NCBI GenBank assembly: GCA_019637095.1
Contig: JAHBWG010000058.1
Location: 1 to 61,900, forward strand
DNA: 61,900 nucleotides
Direction: 5' to 3'
From: Sandaracinaceae bacterium
GTDB taxonomy: Bacteria > Myxococcota_A > Polyangia > Polyangiales > Sandaracinaceae
The notes under the pieces are model-generated. The model ran no database searches. It was given only the letters and a program-made list of their open reading frames with translations, and was not told the origin of the DNA. The stretch's first letter is position 1. Each line of letters starts with the position of its first letter. Of this stretch, positions 43,620-51,891 are shown piece after piece. The translations under genes were made by a program, and so were the position numbers.

Positions 43620-43745
43620 GGGTCTTTCGTCTCCTGTGCTTCGATGCCCGCGACGTGCGGGTCGACGCCAGACCCTCGCAGCACGCGCGCCGCCCCGCGG
43701 TTCCGGCGGCGCGAGGCTCACGTCCCATCGGCTCGCGCGCGATGT

Positions 43746-43759
43746 CCCGCCTTCGCGGG
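43746..43759. repeat. short REP-like hairpin
   Basis: CCCGC-CTTC-GCGGG is a perfect 5-bp hairpin with a tetraloop, followed by GCCGG...CCGGC-rich sequence. It resembles the many intergenic hairpins of high-GC proteobacteria. Only this copy was noticed. Confidence 0.35.
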
Positions 43760-43827
43760 GCCGGTGTCCCGGCGCCCGACGCTCACGGCGAATCCGTCGC
43801 GGCGCAGCGTTCGTGGGACCGGCGCGC

Positions 43828-46800
43828 TCAGGGCCGGAGCGCGCGGGCGAGGAGCTCGGCGTCCGCGAGGGCGGTGTCGAGCGCGGGCGCGACGGCGAGG
43901 GCGCCGTTCGCGAACGCGCGCACGCGGACGCCGCGGGCGAGGAGCGCGTCTGCGTCGGCGCCGGCGGTGATGACGCGGTAGAGCCCGAGGCCGCGGGCGG
44001 TGACGCCGGCGAGCGCGGCGTCGAGCGCGGCGCTCGCGGCAGCGACGTCGAGGTGGCGCGCCGCGCGGAGCTGGTGGTGCATCTGCACGAGGCTCAGCTC
44101 GTCGCCGTCCCACGTGCTCACGAGCGTGAAGGGCGCGGCGACGCGGTAGCGCTCGTTCGTGTGGACGAAGCCCGCCTGGCCGCCCGTCCACCAGATCATC
44201 ACGTCGGGCTCGACGCCCAGCTCCCGGTACGCGAAGGCGCCGAGGCCGGAGCGGTAGTAGGCGCTCGCCGTCTCGACGAGGACGAGCGGCACGCCGGTCT
44301 GTACGCGCAGCGCCGCGAGCGCGGGCCAGAACGCGGCGGGCACGACGCGGCCGGTGCGCTCCTGGACCGGCTCGAGGTAGAGGCCGAGCACGCGCTCGGG
44401 CGCCGCGCCGATCGCCTCGCGCAGCGCGCGCACGCTCGCGTCGAGGTCGTCCGCCGGGTGCGGCACGCGCGGCCAGTCGAAGTACGGCGCGCCCGCGCGG
44501 TGCGTCGACGGATCGCTGATGGAGCGCGCCGCGGCGGTGGTGTGCCCGACGTACGTACCCGCGAACGAGATGACGGTGTCGGCGGCCTTGCGGTGCCAGC
44601 GCAGCGCGCGGATCGACTTGTCGACCGTCTCGTCGCGGCTCGAGCAGAGGTACGCGTGCGGCAGGCCGGGCGTGAGCGCGGCGACCCACTCGGTCGCGCG
44701 CACGGCCGCGGGCGTGAGGTAGTTCAGGAGCGTGACCTTGTTCACCGCGGGCCCGAAGAGCGCGCCCGCGTCGCGCAGCGCGGCGAGCGAGGCGGGCGGC
44801 GCGGCGAGCGGGCGCGCGAGGCCGTCGGCGAGGTCGCACGCGGGCGCGTCCTTCGCCTCGGGCGCGCGCACCGGGTCGACGACGAACGCGCCGAGCGGCT
44901 GGCGGTAGTAGCGCGCGACGCCCACGCCCTCGTACGCGCGCTCGATCCGCGCGACGGTGTAGGCGCCGAGCGAGTCGTTGAGCTTCGCCATCGCCGAGGC
45001 GTCGGGCAGGCGGTTGCGGCCGCTCGCGTGGCGGTAGCGCGGCGTCCCGTCCGGCCGCGTCATCGCGCGCGCCCGATCGAGCAGCGCGCGCTTGAGCGCG
45101 CGGCCGATCCCGTGGCCGTGGAGCGCGGGCTCGACGGTGACCGCGAGCGAGTAGAGCGTGTTGTCCTGGCCGAGCATCGGGTCGCGATCCGGGCCCTCGA
45201 CGTCCGCGACGCGCTCGAGCGGCGTCCCGAGCGCGGAGCCGATCACGCGCCCGTCGGGCGTCTCGGCGACGATCGCGACGCCGTCGGCCTCGAAGCCCTT
45301 CTTGAGGTGTTCGGGCTCGTCGCGACGCGCGGGCTCGTAGGTGCGCGCCTCGATCGCGAGGATCGCCGGCAAGAGCGCGTCGGCCTCCTCGGGCGCGGCG
45401 ACGCGCAGCGCGACCTCGGGCGCGTCCGCGCGCGGCGCGCTCGCGGGCGCGGGGAAGTCTTCCCATGCCGGCGGCCTCTTGCCCGGGTGCGCCTCGATCC
45501 ACGCGAGCGAGCGCTGCATCGTCTCGAACACGAGGTCGATCGCGGCCTCGTCGAACGCGCGGCTCAGGCGGTAGCGCGCCGTCCGCGTGCCTGCGGCGAA
45601 CACCACGGCGCCGCGCCAGAAGCGCTGGTCGAGGAACGCGTTGAGGGTGGCCGCGTCGGGCAGCTCGAACGCGATCGCGTAGCCCTCCGCGCGCGGCCGC
45701 TCGACGAGGTGCGGCCAGCGCGCGGCGAGCGCGCGGAGGCGCGGGAGGACGAGCGCCTCGACGCGGGCCGCGTCGGACGGATCGACGGTGAGCGCGTGCA
45801 GCCGCCCGCGCGCGAGCGACGCGGGGAACGCGCTCGTCGGCTCGGGGTCCGCGAAGCGGCTGAGCACCACGCCGACCTGCGCGCGCTTGGCGAGGCACAC
45901 GCAGTCGGGCACGTCGGGCGCGCCCGTCGCGTCCACGTAGCCGAAGCGCTGGTGCCAGAAGAACGGGCCGCTCAGGCCGAGCCCGCACTGCACCTCGTCG
46001 ACGATGAGCGAGACGCCGTGGTGCCGGGTCAAGAGGCGCAGCGCCCGGTGGAAGCGCGCGCCGAGGTAGCGGTCGCCGCCCTCCGACTGCATCGGCTCGA
46101 TCGTCACCGCGAAGTACCCGCCCGCGCCGAGGGCCTCGTCGACGCGCGCGAGCGCCTCGATCTCGGCGGCGAGCAGCGCGTCGCCACGGAAGCGCGCGCG
46201 CGCCGCCGCGACGTCGCCCGCGCCCCACACCTCGACCCAGCCGGCGGGCTCGACCGGCTCGCCAGGAGCGTCCTCGACGACCGGCGCGGCGACGAACTCC
46301 ACCTCGTAGCCGGCGATCTGGAACGGGACGCGCTTGGACGGGTTGTGCGTCGCGTAGAGCGCGAGCAGCGTGCGGCCGTGGAAGCACCCCTCGAACGCGA
46401 GGAGCTTCTTGGCCCCCGGCGCCGCGTTCGCGAGGCAGAGCGCGTACGCCTTCTCGTTGGCCTCCGCGCCCGCGTTGACGAAGCTGACGGTGGAGAGGCC
46501 CGGCGCGCGCGCGCGCAAGAGCGCGGTGAACGCGTCCGCGTGCGGGTCGTCGCCGAGCGCGGTGTCGTGGCTCGTGGTGAGCGCGTCGCCGAGCTCACCC
46601 TCGACGTACGCCTTCACGACCTCGTCGGGCGAGAAGCCGGCGGGGAGCGTCGCGGTCTGGCTCATCGCGTCGAGCACCGAGAGCGGCGTCTCGTCGATCG
46701 AGACCATCCACGGCCCGACGCTGCGCAGGTGATCGAAGAGCGGCGGCTTCTTCTCGCCGGTGACGTAGCGGTCGCCCGCGTGGAAGCGCTCGAGCCACGC

Positions 46801-48405
46801 GGCGCTCTGGGGCAGCGCCCCGCCGGCCGGGAAGCGAAGGCCCAGCGGCCGCGGCGCGTCGAGCAAGGTACGACGCGCCTCCTCGCGCTCCTCGCGCGCG
46901 TGCCGCGCCTCGAGCGCGTCGAGGTCTGCGTCGGGCAAGAGCCGCTCGATCTGCGCGTGCCGCTCGTACACCCCGGCGGGGTTGTGGATCTCTGCGAGCG
47001 GGTAACACAAGTTGCGCGCCGCCCACGCGCCCGCCGGCCGGAAGTTCCCGCTTCGCTTGATGCCGCCGAAGGGCAGGCGCGGGCTCGCCTTGTTCGTGCT
47101 GCGGTTGCGGTTGAGGATCCCCGTCTCGACCTCGCGCTCGTAGCGCGCGAACGCCGCGAGGTCCTCGGTGAACACCGCGTGCGCGAACCCGTACGGCGTG
47201 CCGTTGAGCGCCGCGATCGCCTCCGCGTCGTCCTCGAACGTCTCGACGCACAGGTCCGGGCCGAAGAGCTCGTGGTCGGTGTAGCCGGCGAGCTCGTGCT
47301 TGCCTCGCGCGAGCCGGTGGAGCGAGGGCATGACGAACGCGCCGCCCGGGCGCGCGCCGCCCTCGACGATCGGCTCGGCGCCCCCCGCGCGCGCCCGCTC
47401 GATCGCGGCGAGGAAACCTTCCTGCGCTCGCGCGCTCGCCATCGGCCCGGCGAACGCGCGCGGGTCCTCGGGGTCGCCGAACACGAGCCCCGCGAGCACC
47501 TCGCGCAGCGCGCCGACGAAGCGGTCGGCGAGCCGCGCGTGCACGAGCACGCGATCGGCGCACGTGCAGCGTTGTCCGGTGGACAGGTAGCCGCTCGTGA
47601 CCACCTCGTGCACCGCCTGGCGCAGGTCCGCGTCCTCTCGCACGACGCACATGTTCTTGCCCCCCATCTCGAGCGCGAGGAGCAGCTCCGGCCTCTCGAG
47701 GGTCGCCTCGAGCAGGCGGCGCCCGGTCGGCCACGAGCCGGTGAACGCCAGCCCGCGCACGCGCGGATCGCGCGCGAGCGCCGCCCCGACCGCGCCGCCG
47801 CCCTGCACCACGTTCAGCACGCCGGGCGGCAGCCCCGCCGCGTCGATCGCCTCGGCGTAGCGCTGCCCCGCGAGCGGCGTGAGCTCGCTCGGCTTCACCA
47901 CCACCGCGTTGCCGAGCAAGAGCGCCGGCACCACGTGCGCGTGGCAGAGGTGCAGCGGGAAGTTGAACGGCCCCAGCACCGCGACCACCCCGTGCGGCCG
48001 GTAGCGCACGACCTCGTTGTCGTGCCCGCGCACCGGCCCGCCCGCGAGCTCCGCGCGCACGCCCGCTTCGACGAGCGCGAAGCGCGCGAGCAGCGCCGAG
48101 ACCTCCGCGCGCGCCTCGGAGCGCAGCTTGCCCATCTCGAGCGTGATCGCCTCGCTCAGCCCGTCGGCGCGCGCCTCGATCGCCGCGCGCAGCCGCCCGA
48201 GCGCCGCGGCGCGCTCGTCGAGCGAGCGCGCGCTCCACGCCGGCCACGCCGCCGCCGCCGCCTCGCAGGCCGCCGCCGCGCGCGCCGGATCGCCCGCGGT
48301 GGCGAGCACCACGCGGTGCTCGTGCGCCGGATCGTGGCTGGAGAAGGCCTCACCCGAGGGCGAGTGGAACGTGCCGCCGTAGTAGTCGCCGCGCGCTTCG
48401 TGCAT
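43828..48405 (-). CDS. ALDH-aminotransferase-GNAT-aminotransferase fusion
   Basis: A 1525-residue protein of four enzyme modules. Residues 1-480 are an aldehyde dehydrogenase close to AstD (GPFNFP with Asn148, Glu246 in LEMGGKN, Cys280 in TGQRCTC). Residues 545-985 are a class III aminotransferase with Asp803 (IVDEVQCG) and the PLP lysine Lys840 (CVCLAKRAQ). Residues 998-1175 are a GNAT acyltransferase (VEPALHGHGIGRALKR). Residues 1205-1525 are a second class III aminotransferase fold, but with ETASAY where DEVQ is expected and IWWTGGQ where the PLP lysine belongs, so it is probably inactive. The set of activities mirrors the AstA/AstC/AstD logic: acylate, transaminate, oxidise. Substrate likely an omega-amino acid such as ornithine or lysine. 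Confidence 0.88.
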   Translation of the reverse strand: MHEARGDYYGGTFHSPSGEAFSSHDPAHEHRVVLATAGDPARAAAACEAAAAAWPAWSARSLDERAAALGRLRAAIEARADGLSEAITLEMGKLRSEARAEVSALLARFALVEAGVRAELAGGPVRGHDNEVVRYRPHGVVAVLGPFNFPLHLCHAHVVPALLLGNAVVVKPSELTPLAGQRYAEAIDAAGLPPGVLNVVQGGGAVGAALARDPRVRGLAFTGSWPTGRRLLEATLERPELLLALEMGGKNMCVVREDADLRQAVHEVVTSGYLSTGQRCTCADRVLVHARLADRFVGALREVLAGLVFGDPEDPRAFAGPMASARAQEGFLAAIERARAGGAEPIVEGGARPGGAFVMPSLHRLARGKHELAGYTDHELFGPDLCVETFEDDAEAIAALNGTPYGFAHAVFTEDLAAFARYEREVETGILNRNRSTNKASPRLPFGGIKRSGNFRPAGAWAARNLCYPLAEIHNPAGVYERHAQIERLLPDADLDALEARHAREEREEARRTLLDAPRPLGLRFPAGGALPQSAAWLERFHAGDRYVTGEKKPPLFDHLRSVGPWMVSIDETPLSVLDAMSQTATLPAGFSPDEVVKAYVEGELGDALTTSHDTALGDDPHADAFTALLRARAPGLSTVSFVNAGAEANEKAYALCLANAAPGAKKLLAFEGCFHGRTLLALYATHNPSKRVPFQIAGYEVEFVAAPVVEDAPGEPVEPAGWVEVWGAGDVAAARARFRGDALLAAEIEALARVDEALGAGGYFAVTIEPMQSEGGDRYLGARFHRALRLLTRHHGVSLIVDEVQCGLGLSGPFFWHQRFGYVDATGAPDVPDCVCLAKRAQVGVVLSRFADPEPTSAFPASLARGRLHALTVDPSDAARVEALVLPRLRALAARWPHLVERPRAEGYAIAFELPDAATLNAFLDQRFWRGAVVFAAGTRTARYRLSRAFDEAAIDLVFETMQRSLAWIEAHPGKRPPAWEDFPAPASAPRADAPEVALRVAAPEEADALLPAILAIEARTYEPARRDEPEHLKKGFEADGVAIVAETPDGRVIGSALGTPLERVADVEGPDRDPMLGQDNTLYSLAVTVEPALHGHGIGRALKRALLDRARAMTRPDGTPRYRHASGRNRLPDASAMAKLNDSLGAYTVARIERAYEGVGVARYYRQPLGAFVVDPVRAPEAKDAPACDLADGLARPLAAPPASLAALRDAGALFGPAVNKVTLLNYLTPAAVRATEWVAALTPGLPHAYLCSSRDETVDKSIRALRWHRKAADTVISFAGTYVGHTTAAARSISDPSTHRAGAPYFDWPRVPHPADDLDASVRALREAIGAAPERVLGLYLEPVQERTGRVVPAAFWPALAALRVQTGVPLVLVETASAYYRSGLGAFAYRELGVEPDVMIWWTGGQAGFVHTNERYRVAAPFTLVSTWDGDELSLVQMHHQLRAARHLDVAAASAALDAALAGVTARGLGLYRVITAGADADALLARGVRVRAFANGALAVAPALDTALADAELLARALRP

Positions 48406-48446
48406 GGGGGCGCGGAGGATAGCAGCGCCCGCGCCGCAGGCAGGTG

Positions 48447-48473
48447 GGGACGATCCTCGTCATCTCGTCATTC
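48447..48473 (+). repeat. dispersed 27-bp repeat, copy 6
   Basis: Identical to copy 1, including the following GCC. It lies between the start of the four-domain gene and the end of the secreted-protein gene. Confidence 0.9.
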
Positions 48474-48506
48474 GCCGCCCGCGTCGAGGCGGATGACGCA
48501 GGTGGC

Positions 48507-48986
48507 TCAGCCCTCCCTCCATTGCACGGCGAGCAGGAGGTTGCGGCCATCCGGGGTGAGGTAGCCGCTCACCGGCCCGGATGGAGGGAAGCGCCGCGAC
48601 GCGCCGCCCCAGTACACCTCCCACACCCACCCCGTGGCGGGGAGCCGCGACGCGTCCCCGGCGAGCGCCGTCGACAGCGCGAGGGAGCGGCGCGCCTCGC
48701 CGACCTCGACGCGCCGCACGACGAAGTGCGCGTAGCCCTCCATGCACTCGGCGTACGCCCGGAGCACCGCGTCGCGGTGGCGGATGCCGCGGTAGGCGGC
48801 CCGGAAGCGGTCGACGAAGCGCCGCGCCTCCTCGGGGCTCGGCGGCGCGGTCGGCGCCGCGCCGATCGGATCGCCCGGAGCCGGCCACGTCGAGGGCTCG
48901 ACCGGGCGCTCGCAGTGGGGAGGCTGCGCCGCCGCCGCGCCCGCGGACGCGGCCACCAGGAGCAGGGCGAGCTGCGTCCGTCTCAT
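48507..48986 (-). CDS. secreted protein of unknown function
   Basis: A 159-residue protein with a signal peptide (MRRTQLALLLVAASAGAAAA, cleaved before QPPHC). The mature part has two cysteines (HCERP and AECMEG), a helical stretch (SPEEARRFVDRFRAAYRGIRHRDAVL) and a beta C-terminus (TGWVWEVYWGGASRRFPPSG ... LLLAVQWREG). It recalls small PepSY-like or DUF periplasmic domains, but no family can be named. It stands alone between a dispersed repeat and the GGDEF gene. Confidence 0.72.
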   Translation of the reverse strand: MRRTQLALLLVAASAGAAAAQPPHCERPVEPSTWPAPGDPIGAAPTAPPSPEEARRFVDRFRAAYRGIRHRDAVLRAYAECMEGYAHFVVRRVEVGEARRSLALSTALAGDASRLPATGWVWEVYWGGASRRFPPSGPVSGYLTPDGRNLLLAVQWREG

Positions 48987-49064
48987 GCGGTGGCATACGC
49001 GCGGCGCGAGCGCGCCTCCCCGTCGGCGCGAACGAGCGCAGCGCGTGCGCGCGCTCGCTCCGTC

Positions 49065-50522
49065 TCACCCCCCGGCGGCGGCGGCGCGCTCTTCGCGCGC
49101 GACGGCGACGCGGTCGCGACCGGCGCGCTTGGCCTCGTAGAGCGCGGCGTCCGCGCGCGCGAGCAGCTCGGCGCGCGCCTCGCCGGCGCGCCGGGCGGCG
49201 ACGCCGACGCTCACCGAGAAGCGCCCGAGCGGCTGGTCCGCGGCGCCCTTCACCGCGAGGCGCGCGACCTCCGCGCGCAGCTTCTCCGCGACGTCGGCCG
49301 CCGCGCGCAGCGGCGTCTGCGGCAAGAGCACCCAGAGCTCTTCGCCGCCGACGCGCGCGACGGTGTCGACCTCGCGCGTGTGCTCCTCGAGCGTGGCCGC
49401 GAGCGCGACGAGCGCGGCGTCGCCCGCCGCGTGGCCGTGCGTGTCGTTGAGGTGCTTGAAGTGATCGATGTCGAGCGCGAGCACGCTCAGCTCCTGCCCG
49501 TAGCGGTCCGAGTACGCGAGCGCGCGGTCGAGCCGCCGCTCGAAGAGGCGCCGGTTCGGCAGGCCCGTCAGCTCGTCGTGCGTCGCGAGCTCCTCGAGCT
49601 GCTTCACGAGCTGCGCGTTGTGGATCGCGAGCGCGGCTTGGTCCGCGACCGCCTCCAGGTAGTGCGCGGTCATCTCGTTGAGCGGGTCCTCCTCCGGCCG
49701 CGTCAGCACGAGCATCCCGATCTCCTCGTCGACGTGCCGGATCGGGATCGCCGCGAACGAGCCGGTGCGCGGGAGCTCGTCCCAGAAGTCGACCGCGCGC
49801 GGGATGCGCGTGACGTCGGGGACGACCATCGCGCCGTGATCGAGCGCCCACGGCCCGCGGCTCGGCGTCGCGATGGTGCGGCCGACCGGCGAGCCGTCGA
49901 AGCCCCACGCCGCGCGCACCTCGAGCCCGTCGCCCGGCGTCGTCAGCAGCACCGCGAGCCGGTTCGCGCGCAGCGCGGGCCCGATGCGGGTGACGAGCAC
50001 GTCGAGCACCGCGTCGAGGTCGTGGCTCGACGCGCTCTCGCGCAGCACCTCGAACAAGAGCGCGCGCTCACGCAGGCGCAGCTCGAGCTCGCGCTGGCTG
50101 ATCGCGAGCTCCTCGGCGAGCGCGAGCTCGCGCTCCTTGGCGGCGAGCTGCCGCTGTCCGTCGATCACGTCGCCTTGCAGCGTGGTGACGCGCGCGAGCA
50201 CGCGGTTGAACGACGCGGCGATGCGGCCCACCTCGTCGTCGCCCATCTCGGGCAACCGCCGGAGGTAGTCCTGATCCGCGGCGCGTCCGTCGAGCGCCTT
50301 GGCGAGGGTGGCGAGCCGCGCGCCGAACGCGCGGCGCACGACGAGGCCCGCGGCGAGGCCGCCGCCGAGCCCGGACGCGATCGACGCGAGCCACCACCAC
50401 GGCTCGAGCGAGGCGCCGCCGCGCGCGAGGTACACGACGCCCTGCACGACGGCGCCGGTCGCCGCGCCGGCGACCAGCGCCGCGAGCGCGACGCGGAGGG
50501 CCGCCTTTCGGAACGCGGACAT
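49065..50522 (-). CDS. membrane-bound diguanylate cyclase (HAMP-GAF-GGDEF)
   Basis: A 485-residue protein. Two membrane helices (about 8-30 and 40-62) are followed by a HAMP-like stretch (RRLPEMGDDEVGRIAASFNRVL), a coiled coil, a GAF domain (about 165-315, LDAVLDVLVTRIGPALRANRLAVLL) and a C-terminal GGDEF domain. The active loop reads ARVGGEELWV (near 390), and GGEEL is an accepted functional variant. An upstream RxxD inhibitory site is not obvious. There is no EAL domain. It should make cyclic di-GMP in response to a membrane or GAF-bound signal. It lies just downstream of the tRNA gene and its hairpin. Confidence 0.93.
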   Translation of the reverse strand: MSAFRKAALRVALAALVAGAATGAVVQGVVYLARGGASLEPWWWLASIASGLGGGLAAGLVVRRAFGARLATLAKALDGRAADQDYLRRLPEMGDDEVGRIAASFNRVLARVTTLQGDVIDGQRQLAAKERELALAEELAISQRELELRLRERALLFEVLRESASSHDLDAVLDVLVTRIGPALRANRLAVLLTTPGDGLEVRAAWGFDGSPVGRTIATPSRGPWALDHGAMVVPDVTRIPRAVDFWDELPRTGSFAAIPIRHVDEEIGMLVLTRPEEDPLNEMTAHYLEAVADQAALAIHNAQLVKQLEELATHDELTGLPNRRLFERRLDRALAYSDRYGQELSVLALDIDHFKHLNDTHGHAAGDAALVALAATLEEHTREVDTVARVGGEELWVLLPQTPLRAAADVAEKLRAEVARLAVKGAADQPLGRFSVSVGVAARRAGEARAELLARADAALYEAKRAGRDRVAVAREERAAAAGG

Positions 50523-50540
50523 GGTGGTGGTTCGGACGAA

Positions 50541-50572
50541 CGAGGCCCGGAGGAGCTGTGCTCCGGGCCTCG
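50541..50572 (-). terminator. terminator hairpin after tRNA-Met
   Basis: CGAGGCCCGGAG and CTCCGGGCCTCG form a perfect 12-bp stem with an 8-base loop, starting 20 bases downstream of the tRNA 3' end on the minus strand. No long U-tract follows, as is common at this GC content. It separates the tRNA from the GGDEF gene. Confidence 0.65.
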
Positions 50573-50591
50573 TCCTTCACTTCCCCCTGGA

Positions 50592-50665
50592 TGGCGATGA
50601 GTGGAATCGAACCACTGACCTAGCGCGTATGAAACGCCCGCTCTAGCCGACTGAGCTACATCGCC
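50592..50665 (-). tRNA. tRNA with anticodon CAT (elongator Met or Ile2)
   Basis: The cloverleaf is complete: acceptor GGCGATG/CATCGCC, D arm GCTC...GAGC, anticodon loop TTCATAC with CAT at 34-36, T arm AGTGG-TTCGATT-CCACT, discriminator A. The 3' CCA is not encoded (TCC follows). The first pair G-C rules out the initiator type, which has an unpaired 1-72. Elongator Met and lysidine-modified Ile2 cannot be told apart by eye. Confidence 0.93.
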
Positions 50666-50714
50666 TGGAATCGCGGGCGCGCAGTATAGGGACGCGCCCC
50701 GAGCTGTCAACGCG

Positions 50715-51203
50715 TCAGGGCGCGCCGTGGCCGCGGCGGGTCGCGCGGAACGCGCCGCTCAGCCGCTTCCACGAGGGCGAGCTGTCCTCGTCCTCCGGGA
50801 TCGACATGACCCGCAGCCGCAGCACCACGCGGCTCACCTCGGTCGTCGTCACGTACTCGACGCGCGGCGGCTCGCCGACCTCGAACACCGCGGAGTTGCC
50901 CGGCCGCGGCAGCGGGAACGAGAGCTCGAGGCTCCCGCCGCCGCGGTGCTGCCCGCCCGTGAGCAGCGCGCCGACCAGGCGGTGACCCGTCTGCTCGGCG
51001 CGCGTGCGCGCGTCGCGCACCGCGAAGCAGCGCATCCCCCAGTCCACCTCGTAGACGTGGTTCTGCGTCCAGACCTCGAGCGCGCACCACCCCTCGCTCG
51101 TCACGCCCGCGCGCGCCGCCTCGTAGACCAGCTCGACCTCCACGAAGGGCGGCGGCGCGATCAGCGTCTTCCCGTCGAGCTCCACGGCCTCGGACTCTAC
51201 CAT
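50715..51203 (-). CDS. conserved hypothetical protein
   Basis: A 162-residue cytoplasmic protein without signal or membrane helix. It is beta-rich and reads like a single globular domain (VELVYEAARAGVTSEGWCALEVWTQ, HVYEVDWGMRCFAVRDA, LELSFPLPRPGNSAVFEV, VEYVTTTEVSRVVLRLRVM). No family is recognised. It is divergent from the TetR gene at 51295 across an AT-rich control region and may be its target, and it lies upstream of the tRNA gene on the same strand. Confidence 0.65.
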   Translation of the reverse strand: MVESEAVELDGKTLIAPPPFVEVELVYEAARAGVTSEGWCALEVWTQNHVYEVDWGMRCFAVRDARTRAEQTGHRLVGALLTGGQHRGGGSLELSFPLPRPGNSAVFEVGEPPRVEYVTTTEVSRVVLRLRVMSIPEDEDSSPSWKRLSGAFRATRRGHGAP

Positions 51204-51217
51204 CGCCCGCGCGCGAA

Positions 51218-51254
51218 TGGACTTTCATATAGGCGCACTATGATCCATGAATCA
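51218..51254. promoter_or_regulatory. AT-rich promoter/operator between divergent genes
   Basis: A TGGACT and TATGAT pair (51218-51223 and 51239-51244, 15-base spacer) lies in an unusually AT-rich island. Two small inverted repeats overlap it: ATAG-GCGCA-CTAT (51229-51241) and TGAT-CCATGA-ATCA (51241-51254). Both are candidate sites for the TetR protein encoded next door. Confidence 0.4.
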
Positions 51255-51294
51255 CCTTGAATATGGGTGAGAGATCGTTCACAAGGACAGGGTC

Positions 51295-51891
51295 ATGTCC
51301 GCTCCGACCCGTGACGCGATCCTCGACGCCGCGCTCGGCGTGTTCGCGGAGCGCGGGTTCCACGGCGCGTCGATGCCCGCGCTCGCCGAGGCCGCGGGGG
51401 TCGGCGCCGGCACGCCGTACCGCCACTTCGAGAGCAAGGAGGCGCTCGTCAACGCGCTCTACCGCCGCACGAAGGAGGCGCTGATGGGCGCGCTGCTCGC
51501 GGACTTCCCGTTCGACGCGACCGAGCGCGAGCAGTTCCGCGTCTTCTTCTTCCGCCTCGTGGGGTTCTTCCGCGCGCGGCCCGAGGCGTTCGACTTCCTC
51601 GAGCTGCACCACCACCAGCCCTACCTCGACGCGGACAACCTCGCGCTCGAGGCGCGCTCGCTCGCCCCGGTGCTCGCGTATTTCGAGCGCGCGCGCCGCG
51701 CGCGGGTCACGCGCGCGATGCCGCCCGAGGCGCTGACCGCGATCGTGTGGGGGCTCTTCGCCAGCCTGTGGAAGGCGATCCGGCTCGGCCACCTCGCGCC
51801 GAGCGACGAGCTGTGGGCGCAGGCCGAGGCCTGCGCATGGGACGCCGTGCGGCGCCCCGACGATGGCCCCGACCCGGAGAGCGACCGATGA
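51295..51891 (+). CDS. TetR-family transcriptional regulator
   Basis: A 198-residue repressor. The N-terminal helix-turn-helix (TRDAILDAALGVFAERGFHGASMPALAEAAGVGAGTPYRHFESKEALVNALY) is textbook TetR. The C-terminal ligand domain is helical with aromatic residues (FFRLVGFFRARPEAFDFLELHHHQPYLD). It overlaps the next gene by ATGA, so regulator and partner are co-translated. It probably represses its own operon and perhaps the divergent gene through the palindromes upstream. The ligand is unknown. Confidence 0.93.
   Translation: MSAPTRDAILDAALGVFAERGFHGASMPALAEAAGVGAGTPYRHFESKEALVNALYRRTKEALMGALLADFPFDATEREQFRVFFFRLVGFFRARPEAFDFLELHHHQPYLDADNLALEARSLAPVLAYFERARRARVTRAMPPEALTAIVWGLFASLWKAIRLGHLAPSDELWAQAEACAWDAVRRPDDGPDPESDR

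Noticed and set aside
22311-48473. The 27-bp repeats as insertion-sequence ends
   Set aside because: All copies have the same orientation and no transposase gene lies between any pair, so classical inverted-terminal-repeat transposons are not supported.
43189-48564. A 1791-residue plus-strand open frame opposite the four-domain gene
   Set aside because: It is Arg/Glu/Val-rich with no motif; the minus strand carries complete ALDH, aminotransferase and GNAT active sites.
49340-49360. GGEEL as a degenerate, inactive GGDEF site
   Set aside because: GG(D/E)E(F/L) variants are known to be active, and the rest of the domain is intact.
50541-50572. Extension of the GGDEF gene upstream into the hairpin
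   Set aside because: The ATG at 50522 gives a good membrane-helix start, and the 12-bp hairpin fits a terminator for the tRNA.
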